Part shown: positions 62,027-62,314 of the stretch, one piece after another | Layout: each line of letters opens with the position of its first letter | Position numbering within the stretch: position 1 is the first letter of the stretch | Origin: DATKKM01 sp036741795 | GTDB lineage: Bacteria > Chloroflexota > Dehalococcoidia > SM23-28-2 > RBG-16-64-32 | Assembly (NCBI GenBank): GCA_036741795.1 | Contig: DAINRO010000003.1 | Span: 1-62,314, forward strand | Reading direction: 5' to 3' | Length of the DNA: 62,314 nt | The notes under the pieces: model-generated | Databases searched by the model: none | Told to the model about the DNA's origin: nothing | Seen by the model: the letters and a program-made list of their open reading frames with translations, nothing else | Translations under genes and position numbers: made by a program

Positions 62027-62305
62027 TTAACTCGCTCTTAAGGCCGCCTCGATAACATCGAGCGCCGGGCGGGACGCGCGGATCGTCAGGATCACATTGG
62101 CGTCCGCGCGAACGTCCCAGTCGATCCCGCCGCAGCACACTTTCTCCGCCAGTGCGAACGCCTCGACGTCCCGTATCGCATCCGCCGGAAACTCAACCCG
62201 GAGGACATCGGCGGCGCGATGGATCCCCTGCACCCGCGGCGCCAGGTCCGCCAGGGTTGGTCCTTCCGGCCGCAATTCGATCTCGCAACCAACCACCTTC
62301 AGCAT
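62027..62305 (-). CDS. Small protein with a Cys-Cys pair, upstream of arsM
   Basis: 92 residues. It has a beta-alpha layout and AEKVCCGGIDWDVRADANVILTIRA, the pattern (E-K/R-x-C-C-x3-x-x-W/F-x-V...L-x-I) of short domains I associate with metal(loid)-resistance loci. Thirty-three bp separates it from arsM. A role in sensing or handling arsenic is an inference from context. The gene start is 9 bp from the window edge, so upstream regulatory DNA is not visible. Confidence 0.6.
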   Translation of the reverse strand: MLKVVGCEIELRPEGPTLADLAPRVQGIHRAADVLRVEFPADAIRDVEAFALAEKVCCGGIDWDVRADANVILTIRASRPALDVIEAALRAS

Positions 62306-62314
62306 GTCGTCTCT

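Overview
The window reads as a contiguous piece of a bacterial chromosome of roughly 60 % GC with dense, mostly housekeeping genes on both strands. I see no CRISPR array, insertion sequence, prophage, rRNA or tRNA gene. The best lineage guess is Chloroflexota (Dehalococcoidia-like or a related terrestrial class). The reasons are the primase zinc motif CFGAC, a dnaG-rpoD pair, a DapL-type lysine pathway enzyme, FmdB and DUF1461 proteins, core-MetE-like proteins, and no outer-membrane or LPS genes. This assignment is an inference; the genes themselves are much more secure.

Layout. 1-9.6 kb: a frameshifted HAD hydrolase, SOS-type polymerase DnaE2 behind a perfect GAAC-N4-GTTC box, an EstB-like hydrolase, a methyltransferase, MscS, a thioredoxin-like protein, MazG, DUF1461 and FmdB. 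9.6-21.6 kb, minus strand: rpoD, dnaG, dGTPase, ppsA, glmS, plsC, cmk and a cell-surface protein with two carbohydrate-binding-like domains. 21.6-25.5 kb: an acyl-ACP desaturase behind a long structured leader, two tandem RRM proteins, DUF3291, a secreted lipase and a zinc-ribbon protein. 25.6-33 kb: a 5'-3' exonuclease, guaA, tsaC-pgk, an MFS transporter, a small zinc protein and a CCA-adding enzyme family member. 33-42.4 kb, plus strand: rnc-smc-ftsY, an orphan NuoE/NuoF pair and a PAS-LuxR regulator. 42.4-48.5 kb: a thioredoxin-reductase relic, mutS, a lipoprotein, mutL and a cupredoxin. 48.6-62.3 kb: two overlapping MetE-like genes, a Crp/Fnr regulator, dapL, tmRNA with smpB flanking an AAC(3)-family gene, CtpA, QueD, a cysteine-rich protein, methyltransferase plus acyl-CoA ligase, GNAT/DUF2277 and arsM.

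The observations I rate highest are these. (i) A long leader before the desaturase has a perfect -35, a predicted start site at the first base of an 8-bp closing helix, and a terminator-like hairpin; with the RRM genes it could form a cold/membrane-fluidity module. (ii) The two RRM genes are in one frame separated by a single TAG, and the second has no ATG/GTG/TTG start. (iii) The C-terminal ferredoxin domain of the NuoF-like protein has lost exactly the four cysteines of one [4Fe-4S] cluster and kept exactly the four of the other. (iv) An AAC(3)-family gene lies between ssrA and smpB and shares a symmetric -10 with ssrA. (v) Many genes have a -10 hexamer 6-8 nt before the start codon, implying leaderless mRNAs. 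(vi) The MetE-like pair shows reciprocal loss of zinc ligands.
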